From: Saccharum officinarum
Lineage: Eukaryota > Streptophyta > Magnoliopsida > Poales > Poaceae
Assembly: GCA_020631735.1 (NCBI GenBank)
Contig: CM036162.1
Coordinates: 89,170,016-89,234,015, forward strand
DNA length: 64,000 nt
Reading direction: 5' to 3'
Below the pieces are notes generated by a model, which saw nothing but the letters and a program-made list of their open reading frames with translations, made no database searches and was not told where the DNA came from. The position numbers were made by a program, and so were the translations under genes. Shown here piece by piece: positions 1 through 10,159 of the stretch; within the stretch, counting starts at the first letter, position 1, and each line of letters starts with the position of its first letter.

Positions 1-2
1 TA

Positions 3-200
3 CAACACTCTCGCACCAAGCACATTGATATCCGCCATCACTTTCTAAGAGATCACGTTGCTAAAAATGACATATCACTAGAAGGTGTAAGAAGTGAAAA
101 TCAATTAGCGGATATCTTCACTAAACCTTTGGATGAGGCAACCTTTTGTAGGTTAAGAAGTGAACTCAATGTGCTTGATTCTAGTAACTTTAAAAAATGA
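3..200 (+). CDS. Ty1/copia pol, RNase H C-terminal end (5' partial)
   Basis: This is the last 65 codons of a copia polyprotein, in the frame starting at base 3 and ending at TGA 198-200. It includes the run TKHIDIRHHFLRD followed by ENQLADIFTKPL, which is the hallmark C-terminus of the copia RNase H domain that degrades the RNA strand during reverse transcription. The rest of pol lies outside the window on this contig. The same region with more upstream sequence appears in reverse at 26998-28186. The reading frame is open here. Confidence 0.93.
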   Translation, partial: QHSRTKHIDIRHHFLRDHVAKNDISLEGVRSENQLADIFTKPLDEATFCRLRSELNVLDSSNFKK

Positions 201-690
201 GCGTGTGTTGTCCCTTGCATTGCATTGTATAATATGCCATGTTTATTTTATCGCAATGTTTTTAGGGCTTGGCTAACACGGTTACGATAACCCTTCTTTG
301 GAGGAGTGAAGAAGCCTAACCGTGGATCAAACTTGACAAGCATTCTAGATTTACCTTCTTGTATTGCATTGCATATGCATGGTTGTTGTTCTTGTCGTTT
401 CTTTTCGGTTTCGCTTTGAGCAACCTCTGTGTTCGTCCATGGATAGAGAGAGCATTTTGACGCTCCTAAAGGTTCAAAAACTCTATTGCATGGCCATACG
501 TTGCTCCTTGGGTGTTTATTGCCTATTTTCTTAAAAATAATACTAGCCTAAGGCAATCTATTTTGAAAAATTTGAGGGTTTGAGTGAGGTCACTCATATC
601 GTGTTCCAATTGGTGTTTATTTGTGTCTTTTTGAATTGGAACCTGATTGGGAGAAGTCGCGTCGTAGTTCGGAACGAAGAAGGGCGAAGA
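201..690 (+). other. Spacer between copia pol and accessory-ORF leader
   Basis: About 490 bases of AT-moderate sequence with no convincing coding potential. It follows the pol stop directly and precedes the CCGGACGC motif array, so it is internal element sequence. It is matched by 26510-26997 in reverse. Confidence 0.6.
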
Positions 691-1030
691 ACAGTGACCG
701 GACGCTGGACCGGACGCTGCACCGGACGCAGTGATGCTTCACCACCGCGTCCGGTCCCGGCGTCCACCAGCGCGTCCGGTCATCCAGAAGACCAACTCCA
801 GATCTAGTGACCGGACGCTGCACCGGACGCGCCGCTGTTAACCACCGCGTCCGGTCCCGGTTACCACCACCGCGTCCGGTCATTCGCGATGAATTCCCGA
901 GCTCCCTCGACCGGACTCTGACCGCGTCCGGTCAGTCCTCACCGGACGCGTCCGGTCACTCCAGGAGCTTACTGGAGTGTGACCGGACGCTGCACCACCG
1001 CGTCCGGTCATAACGATCACCGCGTCTGGT
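690..1030 (+). repeat. CCGGACGC/GCGTCCGG motif array, internal
   Basis: In about 340 bp there are more than a dozen copies of CCGGACGC or its complement GCGTCCGG, usually extended to GACCGGACGC or GCGTCCGGTC and sometimes joined into the palindrome ACCGGACGCGTCCGGT. The spacing is irregular, so it is not a simple tandem satellite. The same motif is reiterated in the LTR of this element (5245-5640). It lies immediately upstream of the leader of the accessory ORF. Confidence 0.9.
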
Positions 1031-1049
1031 CATCACGCGTCGAGCGGAT

Positions 1050-1910
1050 CTAACCCTTCATATACCGGTTCGTCCTCGGCAGTGTTTTTCCTCAGCCCGA
1101 GTTTTTTCCGCCGCCGCCTGCCCTAACTCGCAGATTCGCCGGAGCCGCCGCATCCTTGCCATCTTCCTCGCCTCCGGCAAGCCCAGCCGCGTCTCCTCGC
1201 CCGCGCTAGCCTCGCTCGCGCGCTCGCTGCCGCCCTGCCCGCAGCCGCGTCTCTGCCCGCAGCCACGCCCACGCCAGTCGCGCAGTCGCGCCACCGCCGC
1301 CCGCTCGCACCGCCGCCGCCGGTGAGTCGCGACCTTGCCGCCGGTGAGCCGCACTCCCTTTGCCAGCTTCACCTCCGGCAGTGGACTGCCTCACGCTCGC
1401 CTCCGATCGTTCTTCGTCGAGTTGCCCTAACCCTAACCCTAGGGTTCGCGTAACGTCGTTCGATCGTTCGTCGTCGAGGTTTTGTCGCGCGTCGTCTTCT
1501 TCGCGAGGTTGTTTCGTGTCACCTTGACCTCCTCGCTAGGGTTTGCCGTAATTCTTTCTTTTAATCCTAATTGCATCTGTTTTGGCAAATCAGAGCTCGT
1601 CCGGCGATTTCGGGGAATCTCGCGATCTAGGTCATCACTTCCTGTCACCGTCGTCTCGTCGATCCGAGGTAGCTTCGCCTTTCGATTCACATCGTATCTC
1701 ATATGCTTGCTATCTCTAGGGTTTCGTACCTTTTAGTTATATATGTGCTTATAGTAGATCTCTCTATTCCGTCGTTGCAGCGAGTCTGTCCGTGTGTCAG
1801 GGTGAGATCAGTTTGCTGAATCCGAGGCCAAGCCTGCGGATACGGATTGAGGCCAAGCCTCTCGAGTGACAGTTCACCATCTTTCAGAGGTTTTCGGTCA
1901 GTTTGTCAGC
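1050..1910 (+). promoter_or_regulatory. Promoter-like GC-rich leader of accessory ORF, with candidate 5'UTR intron
   Basis: A TATA-like TTCATATACC lies near 1056-1065. A very GC-rich stretch rich in GCC triplets follows, then a telo-box-like run CCCTAACCCTAACCCTA at about 1425-1441. A short intron is plausible: donor GAG/GTAGCTTC with GT at 1669-1670, and a pyrimidine-rich acceptor ending TTGCAG at 1780 (112 bp). This looks like a plant gene 5' region rather than ordinary element spacer, and may have been captured from a host gene. The mirrored copy is at about 25288-26150. Transcription from here is inference. Confidence 0.5.
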
Positions 1911-4362
1911 ATGGTGCGTTGCAAAACGCCGGTGGTGCTCCTGGTGACGGGGACGACAGTCCTCCTCGTCGGTCTGAGATTGCACGTGGGAAGCGTATCA
2001 AGATCTTGGCCAGAAAGAAGAAGAAGACACTTACAGAGGCAGAGATTGCTCAGGCCGTGGCAGATGCAGCAGAGCAGGCAGAGAGAGGTGGCAGGAGCAG
2101 TGGCATACGCATAGGCGAGCGTCGCTTTCATCTTGAAGGTCGACAGCTCGGCACAGAGGCCACTGAGGGTACTGAGGATACTGGAGCTACAGAGGGTATG
2201 TCAGTTGATCCACCTCTAGAGGCCACAGAGGCTCCAGAGGCCACAGAGGCTCCAGAGGCTACAGAGGACACAGAGGAGCAGCCAGCTCAGTCTCCACCAC
2301 GTCGCCGCTCCACACGCGCACGTACTCAGGTGACTCCTAGGCCAGAGGGCCAGCGTCGTGGAGCACGTCCTCCTCCCAGAGCTAGAGGTTCACCCCGGTC
2401 GAGCACTTTGACTTGAGGGGTGCTACAGCACGTCAGGTGCAGGGGTTGAGGTTCGTGGAGGTCAGTCGGTGGTTTCCACCTGTGAGGGATCACAGAGCTT
2501 CAGAAGGCTTCTATACCCCACTTCAGGAGGATTTCTACAGGGCTCTAGTTGACAGCGGTATTGCTTTCCGACCACAGAGGGTCTGTCGACTTGAGTCACT
2601 AGTTGAGGTTGTGGGAGAACAGCTACGTCCGCACCTGTCCTTTCTGCCAGGCTTGTCAGATCTTCTTGGACGGACAGGTGCATACTGCGGCACATGGGTC
2701 AGAGAGTTTTATGCTTCACTATGGATTGATCCTGCCCATGATTTCATTCACTTTGCATTCCGAGGCCGCGATCACCGTCTATACAGCACCAGAGTGCGGG
2801 AGATTCTCAGACTCCCAGCTTCCAACACGAAGATACATCAGCTGTGTTTTGGTCAGACTCCTCCACCGAGACGCCCTCACGGCGGGGCAGTGCCACCTAC
2901 AGACTTGGTTCGACCCTGCTTCCGTGAGCCTTTTGGCGAAGGGTCTCGTCGCACGCCTGCCAGTTTGACACCACTTGCCAGAGTTCTGGATGCTATAGTC
3001 AGACGCACTCTACTTCCCAGACTTGGCTACAGAGAGGGACTGACTCGGATGCAGCTATGGGTTGTTCACCACCTCCTCATACTTAGTGAGATAGAGGACA
3101 CCATAGCTGAGGGCTTCAAGGGTAATCGTCAGCTGCCCTATGCACACTGGATCTGCTTCATCATTAGATCATCCATTCAGCTACCAGCAGAGATCCGAGC
3201 TGAGATATCAGATACTACTACTGCTTTCCCTGAGTATGATATCCGTCAGCTTTGGGCTTCAGTCACTAGAGATCAGGCCCCAGTGCCAGGACAGCGTGTG
3301 CGACCTGAGGTTCCTGAGACAGCGGCTGAGCAGGACGCCACAGTTGATGAGCTTGCAGAGGCAGAGCTTGCCGATCTTGACGCTCAGCCTGCTGATCTTC
3401 CTGAGGATGTGACATCTGACAGCACTGATGAGGACTACCAGCCCATCCCCAGGTACCGGTCTCCTCGGTCTCACGACCACGAGGCCGGTGGCTCTGGTTC
3501 AGCCTCCCGCACAGACCCAGCCATGGTGGCGATACTTGAGAGGTTGACCCAGGCACAGGAGCAGCAACAACAGCAGATACAGCGACAGGCTCAGGACACA
3601 GCTGCAGCACTTGCACAGATTTAGGCTCGTCAGGACGAGTTTCAGCGTCAGTAGCTTGAGATCCAGAGGCAGCAGGTTGAAATGCAGCGACAGCAGTACG
3701 AGATTCAGCGACAGAGTGCAGCTAGTCAGCAGCAGTACTTGGATCTCCTGCGCCACCTAGTCACTGTTGGGGTTCCTCCGCCTGCTTCTGTCCTGACTTC
3801 TGCTTTACAATCCAGTGATCCATCGAGTCAGGGACAGCCGGGTTTTCAGTTCACATCTCCACAGCAGCAGGTTCCCAGTCATTCAGTCCCCGAGCTTCAC
3901 GCCTATTCACACGGGGTTTACACCTTCAGACCAGCCTCGCCCTCACCTCCTGACAGGCACACCCTTCGGTGATTACAGTGCTACCTACAGCGAGTTGACT
4001 GGTCAGCCGACGCCCTCGCACACTACCTTTGCTACTTCTTCAGGGTTGTCAGCTTCAGAGGCAGCTATTCCTCCAGTGACAGGGACCGGTACTACAGAGA
4101 CTCTTCCTTCGTCAGTTGCCTCGACAGATCCTCCTGCTATTGGCTCGCTACAGGCTCAGGTCACTCAGACGGATCCTCTTATTGCTACTACGTCAGTACC
4201 TGTTCCTGCCGCTCAGACCCAGACCGCTTCACAACCACGTGTTTCTTCAGAGGGTCAGCCAGATAGCTCAGATTCCGAGGGAGATTCTCTACACTTCATG
4301 ATTACTCCGCGCACCTCGGCACCCGACACGACTCCGTCTGTCCCCCGTCAGATCCTTAGATT
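1911..4362 (+). pseudogene. Post-pol accessory ORF of copia element (plant transposon-protein domain), broken
   Basis: A long ORF lies between pol and the 3' LTR, where SIRE-type elements carry their extra ORF. From the N-terminus it shows a basic lysine-rich stretch (KIKILARKKKK-like), an acidic repeat of EATEAPEAT type, and a globular domain (about 2413-3300) with WIDPAHDFIHFAFRG. That domain resembles the family annotated as putative plant transposon protein. A glutamine-rich coiled-coil segment (about 3540-3760) and a Ser/Thr/Pro-rich tail follow. I see no signal peptide or membrane segment, so an envelope role is not supported. Compared with the mirrored copy, this copy has single-base losses near 1924 and 2393, a shared TAG at 3622 and its own TAG at 3652 where the other copy has CAG. 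The ancestral stop is probably TAG near 4360. Function unknown. Confidence 0.75.
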
Positions 4363-4789
4363 AGTTTTTTGGCGCTTGATGCCAAAGGGGGAGAGAGAGT
4401 AGTTTCAGGGGGAGTTTTGAGAGAGGTTTTTCGTCTTTTCTTGTGTGCTACTTTCATGCATCATGTTTACTTTTCAGTCATTGCATTCGTGTGACATGTC
4501 GTGTGATAAACCTTGAGTCTTAATGTTTTATCCAGTCACAGTGTTAACACTTGTCACCGTTTTTAATTATAGCTCTAAGGTTGTGCTTCCGTGCCTTACT
4601 CCGATTTCTTATGAGCTATATCTGTATGTGTACTAACGTTCTTTGTCTTATCTTTGAGTACACTCTTTTGGCTTGGGGCACATAAGCAATTCCTAACCCC
4701 TTGTGCTTATTGCTTTTTGCTTATGTGAACCATGCATGCTCGAAAACCTCAACTCAAATCTTTTATATCTTAGTGTTGTCATCAATCAC
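4363..4789 (+). other. 3' untranslated region of accessory ORF
   Basis: This is T-rich non-coding sequence between the accessory ORF and the polypurine tract, starting with a purine-rich GGGGGAGAGAGAG stretch near 4387. No gene is seen. It is matched in reverse by 22401-22830. Confidence 0.6.
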
Positions 4790-4804
4790 CAAAAAGGGGG
4801 AGAT
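4790..4804 (+). other. Polypurine tract of copia element
   Basis: The purine run AAAAAGGGGGAGA is followed by TT and the LTR start TGAAAGCATC. Its position directly upstream of the LTR fits the plus-strand DNA synthesis primer. The mirrored copy is at 22386-22400. Confidence 0.85.
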
Positions 4805-6025
4805 TGAAAGCATCTAGGCCCCGAGGTTTGGTTTCGGCAATTGATGACAACGCTTTATTACCATGACTAACGTGTGTTTTGCAGAAACTTTGGTAAGTTA
4901 GGTCATGGAGGTTTTAACTGCTTTGGGCACCATGGTATTCATGCCCCTTGATGGAAATCGTTTCGGTTTTCAAAAGAGTGACGTCAAGATTAAGGACGGT
5001 TAGTTCCGGATGTCGAGGTGTTGAGATACATTTGGAATAGTCGTTAGGATCTTCGTTTTCTCTTTTGGACGTACTATAAAGGGGGGCATGAGCGGGTAGC
5101 TTGACCTAGGCGAGTCCTACGTTTAGGTGTGGTGCACACTTGTTAAACTTGGCGCTAGGCAGCTCTAGAATAGCTCAAAGTTCAGTTGGAAGCAACTTGG
5201 TTCAAGTTGTGACGCGTTTCGGAGAGTTTCGGGTCGTTTTCCCATGACCGAACGCGGTCCTCGGCATGACCGGACGCGTCCGGTCAGTACAGTTCCGCGG
5301 CTAGGGTTTCAGCTCTGACGACCGGACGCGGTCCTCGCGAGGCCGGACGCGGTGGTCAGAAGCGACACGTGTCACTTGAGGGAAACACCCGATCGGACGC
5401 GACCTGGGTGTGATCGGCGCGTCCGGTCACAGTCCAGTAAGGTCAGAGACGACCGGACGCGTCCGGTCATCACCGATCGGACGCGGTCGCGCGTCCGGTG
5501 CGAGTACAGTATGCTCCCTGCACGATCGGACGCGTCCGGTCACCCCTGACCGGTGCGTCCGGTCACTCAGTTGATTTTCGGATTTCGACCGTTACGAGCG
5601 ACCGGCGCGTCCGGTCAGTTCAACCGGCGCGTCCGGTCAGCTCGTGTTTTGCTGAGTCAGCAGGTAACGGTTCGTTTTGTCTGTGGGTGTATAATACATC
5701 CCCACCACCTCTTTTAGAGGTCTCTTGCTCATTTGATCAGCTGAAAAACACCTTTGGAGTGCAAGGGAGTGCAAGAGCACTAGTGAGGATAGAGATTTGA
5801 GAATCAAAGCTTGAGAGTTCTCACTAGCGATTAGAGAGTAGCAAGTGTGCATCCACCTTCTCATTTGGGCTGTAGTGGTCAGTGAGAGTTCTAGCTTGTT
5901 TACTCTTTGGTGATCGCCATCACCTAGACGGCTTGGTGGTGATTGGGAGTTCGGTGATCATCCGGCGGAGCTTGTGGATGACCCAACTCATCTTTGTGAG
6001 CGGTTTTGGGTGATTCACCGCGACG
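4805..6025 (+). mobile_element. Copia LTR (3' LTR), truncated by gap
   Basis: This LTR begins TGAAAGCATC just after the polypurine tract. By comparison with the complete LTR at 20776-22385 (1610 bp), about 390 bp of its end is missing where the N run starts. The full LTR has inverted termini TGAAAG and CTTTCA. It contains a CCGGACGC motif array and a candidate TATA region near 5690 (GTATAATACATC). The last base before the gap corresponds to base 21159 of the mirrored copy. Confidence 0.88.
5245..5640 (+). repeat. CCGGACGC/GCGTCCGG motif array in LTR
   Basis: A dense set of GACCGGACGC and GCGTCCGGTC motifs, more than a dozen in 400 bp, lies just upstream of the likely promoter of the LTR. Some form near-perfect palindromes with GACCGGACGCGTCCGGTC. 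The LTR array and the internal array at 690-1030 share the same core but not the sequence between the motifs. Confidence 0.9.
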
Positions 6026-6125
6026 NNNNNNNNNNNNNNNNNNNNNNNNNNNNNNNNNNNNNNNNNNNNNNNNNNNNNNNNNNNNNNNNNNNNNNNNNNN
6101 NNNNNNNNNNNNNNNNNNNNNNNNN
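6026..6125. other. Assembly gap (100 N)
   Basis: Exactly 100 undetermined bases, a conventional size for a gap of unknown length. Both sides carry sequence that is repeated in inverted orientation elsewhere in the window, and the repeats end at the gap edges. Confidence 0.99.
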
Positions 6126-6282
6126 TTCCCCTTTTGTTTAGTGTCTCAAGTGATTGCATTGTTGACTCCTGTATCTCCCTGAGCATCTATTCATACCTTC
6201 GTATGGTCTGTTGCCTTCTCGATGTAATTCCCTATCTTTTTGCAGGGTTTTATAGGTTTGTGTTGGTGGAAATGTGTTTGCA

Positions 6283-7538
6283 ATGGAGATCGAAGAACAC
6301 ACAGCTTCACTTTCAGGAGAGAATCCCATCACAAGGCTCCCACCAGATATCATTGAGGGGATACTTCTCAGGCTTTCCCGTAAGCTCTCTACTGAGGCTA
6401 CGTCGAGTCTGCAAGCAATGGTGGAACATGATCAGCGTCCCTCGCTTCATCAAAGAGCATGCCTATCGTGCACCCAAGCACCTCCTCCTTTACTTGCCTA
6501 AATTGAGTGTATCTGCATCCCTCCATCCCAAGACTGCCAAACCATACCATGCAACGGTCATTGATGAAAAGTGGTCTCCATCAACATGGGATGCATCACA
6601 TATGGACCCTGATGACCACCTCTTTGCATCATGCAATGGCTTGCTTTGCTCTACAGACATACACACTGAAGATATCTAACCCTGCAACAGGTCAATGCCT
6701 GCATCTCTTGAAACCTGATGGGATAACTTCTGTTGCACGACTTCCACTATCTATACAGCTTTGGATTTCATCCGATTACTGGAGAATACAAGCTTGTGCA
6801 CTTTCTCCGTGAGCCCCAGCGCTACAAATCAGGACAGCCTTTCCATTTTGACACCATTCAAGTGTACACCCTTGGTGAAGACAAATGGAGAGCTATCAAA
6901 GCTCCTATACCATGCTGCATGCTGCATCTTGGAGTTGTAAATGTGGATGGAGCGATGTATTGGCTAACAGAAGATGAAGGAACAAGCTGCAGCATGGCAG
7001 TTGTATCATTTGATCTTAGGGAAGAAATGTTTGCATTGATTCAACTCCAGCGTTGGAAGTGGAAGAGACAGCCTCTTGTGCCACCCCCAAAGTTGCTTAC
7101 TATACGTGACTGAGATAGATGACAAGGTGTGTGTAGTGACTATGTCATACAAACCATGCACCGAGGTGGCGGCCGATACAATGCAGAGCTTTCAAGTAGG
7201 ACAGACATTGGGCTCTTGAAAGTGACAAGTGGTTCCTGAAATATAGCATCCAGCCACCATCTCTAATCCTGGTATGTTCCTCAGCCATGCTTCATCCACA
7301 GGGAGAAGATCATACTGCAGGACCGTGACAGTAATGTGTGGTACCATGATTTGCGAGGCAAGATTGTGCAGATTGGCATGGAGAGGAGGTGAAGCTTTTT
7401 GCACCTTGGTGACTACAGATTCTATGAGACGCAGTCCTATTTCTACAAGGAGACACTTGCTCCCTTGAGCATTTATGCCAGAGCAGCCATTGTTCGTGCA
7501 CCGCCTGGGCCTCTTGCTCTTCAGTTGCTTCAAATTAG
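6283..7538 (+). pseudogene. F-box protein gene, frame-broken copy (probably an assembly duplicate)
   Basis: This is the same gene as 35375-36628 in reverse, from the same ATG to the same TAG, but with many single-base insertions and deletions. There is an extra T in the CTTTCCCG run near 6374, lost bases near 6650, an extra A near 6270, and further changes near 7045, 7160, 7265 and 7380-7400. Several are at homopolymers, which is the pattern of long-read errors at a contig end rather than of natural decay. The F-box motif and the downstream F-box-associated region are recognisable in pieces. The upstream 6126-6282 and downstream 7539-7703 flanks also match contig C. I therefore read it as an uncorrected duplicate of the intact gene, not as a second locus. 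Confidence 0.8.
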
Positions 7539-7703
7539 TTTTCTACGAGGCTCTTGCACTCTGAAGTTTTGCAGCAGCATACTGACGAATGGTTTTGATA
7601 TGGAGAATGGGTAATGGGGATCGCACACGTATGGAATGATCCCTGGTTTCGTAGAGAGTGGACTCGCCATCCACACCAAGGGTGCAAATCTCAATGAACT
7701 GAG
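7539..7703 (+). other. F-box gene 3' flank and CTGAG target site
   Basis: This is the 3' flank of the F-box gene, ending in CTGAG at 7699-7703. The same five bases recur at 19348-19352 after the other LTR, forming the target-site duplication of the gypsy element. The corresponding flank in contig C is 35212-35374. Confidence 0.85.
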
Positions 7704-8791
7704 TGTCGGCGTTCGGACCGAGGGGGTCCTAAACCAACGAGTAAATGCTGCGTGACTCTTTCCTGGATGGTGATGCAAGGAGAACACACGGGGGTTTATC
7801 CTGGTTCGGGCAAAGAAGGCCCTACGTCCAGCGGGGAAGAGAGGTTTGTATTTCCTTGCACCGAGGTGCTCGTGTAGGGGTTACAAGCAGGCGAGAGAGG
7901 GTGTCGAGCCCAAGTCTCAAAGAGAAAAAGGAGAAAGATGGTTGCTTCGTGTTTTTTCCGTGATGCTTCGTCCCCCTATTCGTCGCCCTGGCCTGTCCTT
8001 TTATAGGGCGAGAGGAGGCCAAGTCGAGGGGAGCCTTGAGGCGATGCTTCGTCGATTCCTGTTGAGTTGACTGTAGCGACGTGGCTTCGGGATGGCCGGC
8101 CATCCCTGGGTACTGACGTGGTGCGGGACAAGAGGGTGAAATGACCCAGAGCGCCATGCCATTCCGTCCTTCGAGCTAAGTCGAGCGTCGGGGCCGGGTC
8201 GAGGTTGGGTCGAGGTCGGATGGATAAGGCCGAATCCCTGGTATCGCGGGGGACGGACCTTGTCTTATCCTGCCTCGAGGGTGATTGATGGTGAATAGTG
8301 CGCGGTAAGGTGGATACAGTGACGGCTTTCACCTCCCATCACGGGATGGGTGGTAAATCAGTGAGACTTGACGTGGGTATCGTTTCCGCGTTGACCCATG
8401 CCGTGGCCATGCCGGTCGGTGGTAGTAGGTAACCGCATTGAATGCTATGGCTTTTGTCCTGGGTAGGTAAAGAAAGGGTGTCGAGGAGCCGGGGTGCGGT
8501 CGAGGCGCCCCGTCGAGCGGGCCTCGTACGAGTCGGAGCCGGAGCGCGGTCGAGGCGCCCGTCGAGCGGGCCTCGTACGAGTCGGAGCCGGGGCGCGGTC
8601 GAGGCGCCCGTCGAGCGGGCCCTCGTACGAGTCGGAGCCGGGGCGCGGTCGAGGCCCCCGTCGAGCGGGCCTCGTACGAGTCGGAGCCGGAGCGCGGTCG
8701 AGCCCCGTCGGGCGGGCTATCTTTCATTGTGATTTCGGTTATGTTACTGTTTTGGCGATAGGTGTGGGTACCCCGTACTGTTGGTACGACA
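7704..8791 (-). repeat. Gypsy 3' LTR
   Basis: A 1088-bp terminal repeat, TGTCGGCGTTC at its left edge and GTACGACA at its right, nearly identical to 18254-19347 (1094 bp) and to 34117-35211 (1095 bp). The few missing bases relative to both others are mostly single-base losses, consistent with errors near the start of contig B. It contains the approximately 49-bp tandem repeats listed separately. Confidence 0.92.
8496..8720 (-). repeat. About 49-50 bp tandem repeat inside LTR
   Basis: Just over four copies of a GC-rich unit containing CTCGTACGAGTCGGAGCC, with unit starts at 8496, 8546, 8595, 8645 and 8694. CTCGTACGAG is a perfect palindrome. The same array is at 19047-19270 and, reversed, at 34197-34425. 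It probably lies in the U3 part of the LTR. Confidence 0.88.
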
Positions 8792-8803
8792 GTAGCCCCC
8801 GAG
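8792..8803 (-). other. Polypurine-tract-like site next to 3' LTR
   Basis: On the minus strand CTCGGGGGCTAC lies directly before the LTR start TGTCGG, where the plus-strand primer is expected. The motif CTCGGGG recurs several times in the following 800 bp. Confidence 0.55.
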
Positions 8804-8989
8804 CCTTTGGGTGAGTGTGTGATCACTCTCCAGAGGTTGGTCAGAACTGGAGTCGTGGCATCGTGATTTTTTTCGGTGGGGGCGCGCGAGCGCACCCGCC
8901 GGGTGTAGCCCCCGAGGCCTCGGTGGAGTATGGAGACTCCTCCGAGGTCTTGTTCGCGTTTGATTGGGGGACATTTCGTTGCGGTCAGC

Positions 8990-9975
8990 CCCCGAGCCTC
9001 GTGCGCGCGAGTCGATCAGGGTCCCGGCCGTCTTTCGCTGTGCGACCCTCACGCTCCTTTTTCGAAAAAAGGAGGAGGGGTGGAGAATGTCGTACTACCC
9101 TCGTTTGGCCCGAGTTACGACGATCTCCGGTGAGCTGCTAGCGGGAATTCGAGTGAGAACCCGTGCCCCGTTCGTTAGGGGTCGGCTAGTGGCCCGGAGG
9201 CGCCCTCAAAAATGCCAGAAGCGGTCGTGTGGATCTCGATTCCCTTCGACAGGATTCGAGGGCTCGATGCCTCCCCGGAGGGATTCCTACCACAACCTTC
9301 TCCTTCGGCCTCGAATACGTCCTGGGGTGCCTCGAGAGCGTGGCTCGAGCCCTTGGCCATGTACGGCGCACCCTGGGTCGTCCCTAACTCTGTTGCTCGA
9401 GGGCAGCTGTCGAACCCCGTTCGAGGGCCAGCTTTCGCTCCCTCGAGACTTATTGCGGGCTTCGCACCCATTTTTTGCGGTCGGGACCCCGAGCCTCGCA
9501 CGCACGAGGTCGATCAGAGTCCCGGCCGTCTTTCGCGACCCTCACGCTCCTTTTTTGAAAAAAGGAGGAGGGGTGGAGAATGTCGTACTACCCTCGTTTG
9601 GGCCCGAGTTACGACGATCTCCGGTGAGCTGCTAGCGGGGGAATTCGAGTGAGAACCCGTGCCCCGTTCGTTAGGGGTCGGCTAGTGGCCCGGAGGCGCC
9701 CTCAAAAATGCCAAGAAGCGGTCGTGTGGATCTCGATTCCCTTCGACAGGATTCGAGGGCTCGATGCCTCCCCGGAGGGATTCCTACCACAACCTTCTCC
9801 TTCGGCCTCGAATACGTCCTGGGGTGCCTCGAGAGCGTGGCTCGAGCCCTTGGCCATGTACGGGCGCACCTGGGTCGTCCCTAACTCTGTTGCTCGAGGG
9901 CAGCTGTCGAACCCCGTTCGAGGGCCAGCTTTCGCTCCCTCGAGACTTATTGCGGGTTTCGCACCCATTTAAGAC
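8990..9975 (-). repeat. Tandem duplication of about 490 bp in 3' internal region
   Basis: Two head-to-tail units, about 8990-9486 and 9487-9975, each begin near CCCCGAGCCTCG, contain a purine-rich GAAAAAAGGAGGAGGGG, and end in CGCACCCATTT. They lie between the antisense gene promoter and the 3' LTR. The same doubled unit is present in contig C at about 32937-33925, so the duplication is real and older than the assembly problem. Confidence 0.88.
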
Positions 9976-10159
9976 ATACCTGGAGATATTTCGTTGGCCG
10001 GGCGCGTTTTTTTTGGGAGACGAGATCGGCGCGGTATCGGCGTACGGTTACGACGTGGGGAGCGGCCACGTGCTCAGTTCCTGCGAGATATAAGGAAACG
10101 GTTAGGTGAGCGTGTTTATCGCGGAAAACTGCTCCTTACTTTTCGCGCGGCCGTTGGGC

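Larger units (their letters stand above)
1..6025 (+). mobile_element. Ty1/copia SIRE-type retrotransposon, 3' part
   Basis: This is the 3' portion of a copia element running left to right: the last codons of pol, a spacer, a GC-rich promoter-like leader, a long accessory ORF after pol, a polypurine tract at 4790-4804 and an LTR from 4805 that is cut by the assembly gap. A copia pol followed by an extra sense ORF before the 3' LTR is the layout known for the SIRE/Maximus lineage. The whole segment is matched in reverse complement by 21159-27197, with scattered substitutions and single-base indels, so it is either the same locus (other haplotype or overlapping contig) or a very close family member. 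Confidence 0.88.

Noticed and set aside
690..1030. Possible CRISPR-like array from regularly recurring CCGGACGC motifs
   Set aside because: The motif is only 8-10 bases, spacing is irregular, it lies within a plant retrotransposon, and no cas-like gene exists.
1425..1441. Interstitial telomere (CCCTAACCCTAACCCTA)
   Set aside because: There are only two to three units and they lie in a promoter-like leader, so a telo-box is the simpler reading. The mirrored copy is part of the same element.
1911..4362. Envelope glycoprotein in the copia element
   Set aside because: The position fits, but no signal peptide, membrane segment or cysteine pattern is visible.
8442..8814. Open frames of about 100 codons in both directions across the LTR tandem repeats
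   Set aside because: They result from GC-rich approximately 49-bp repeats that lack stops. The encoded repeats (for example LVRVGAGARSR) shift frame between copies and have no gene context.
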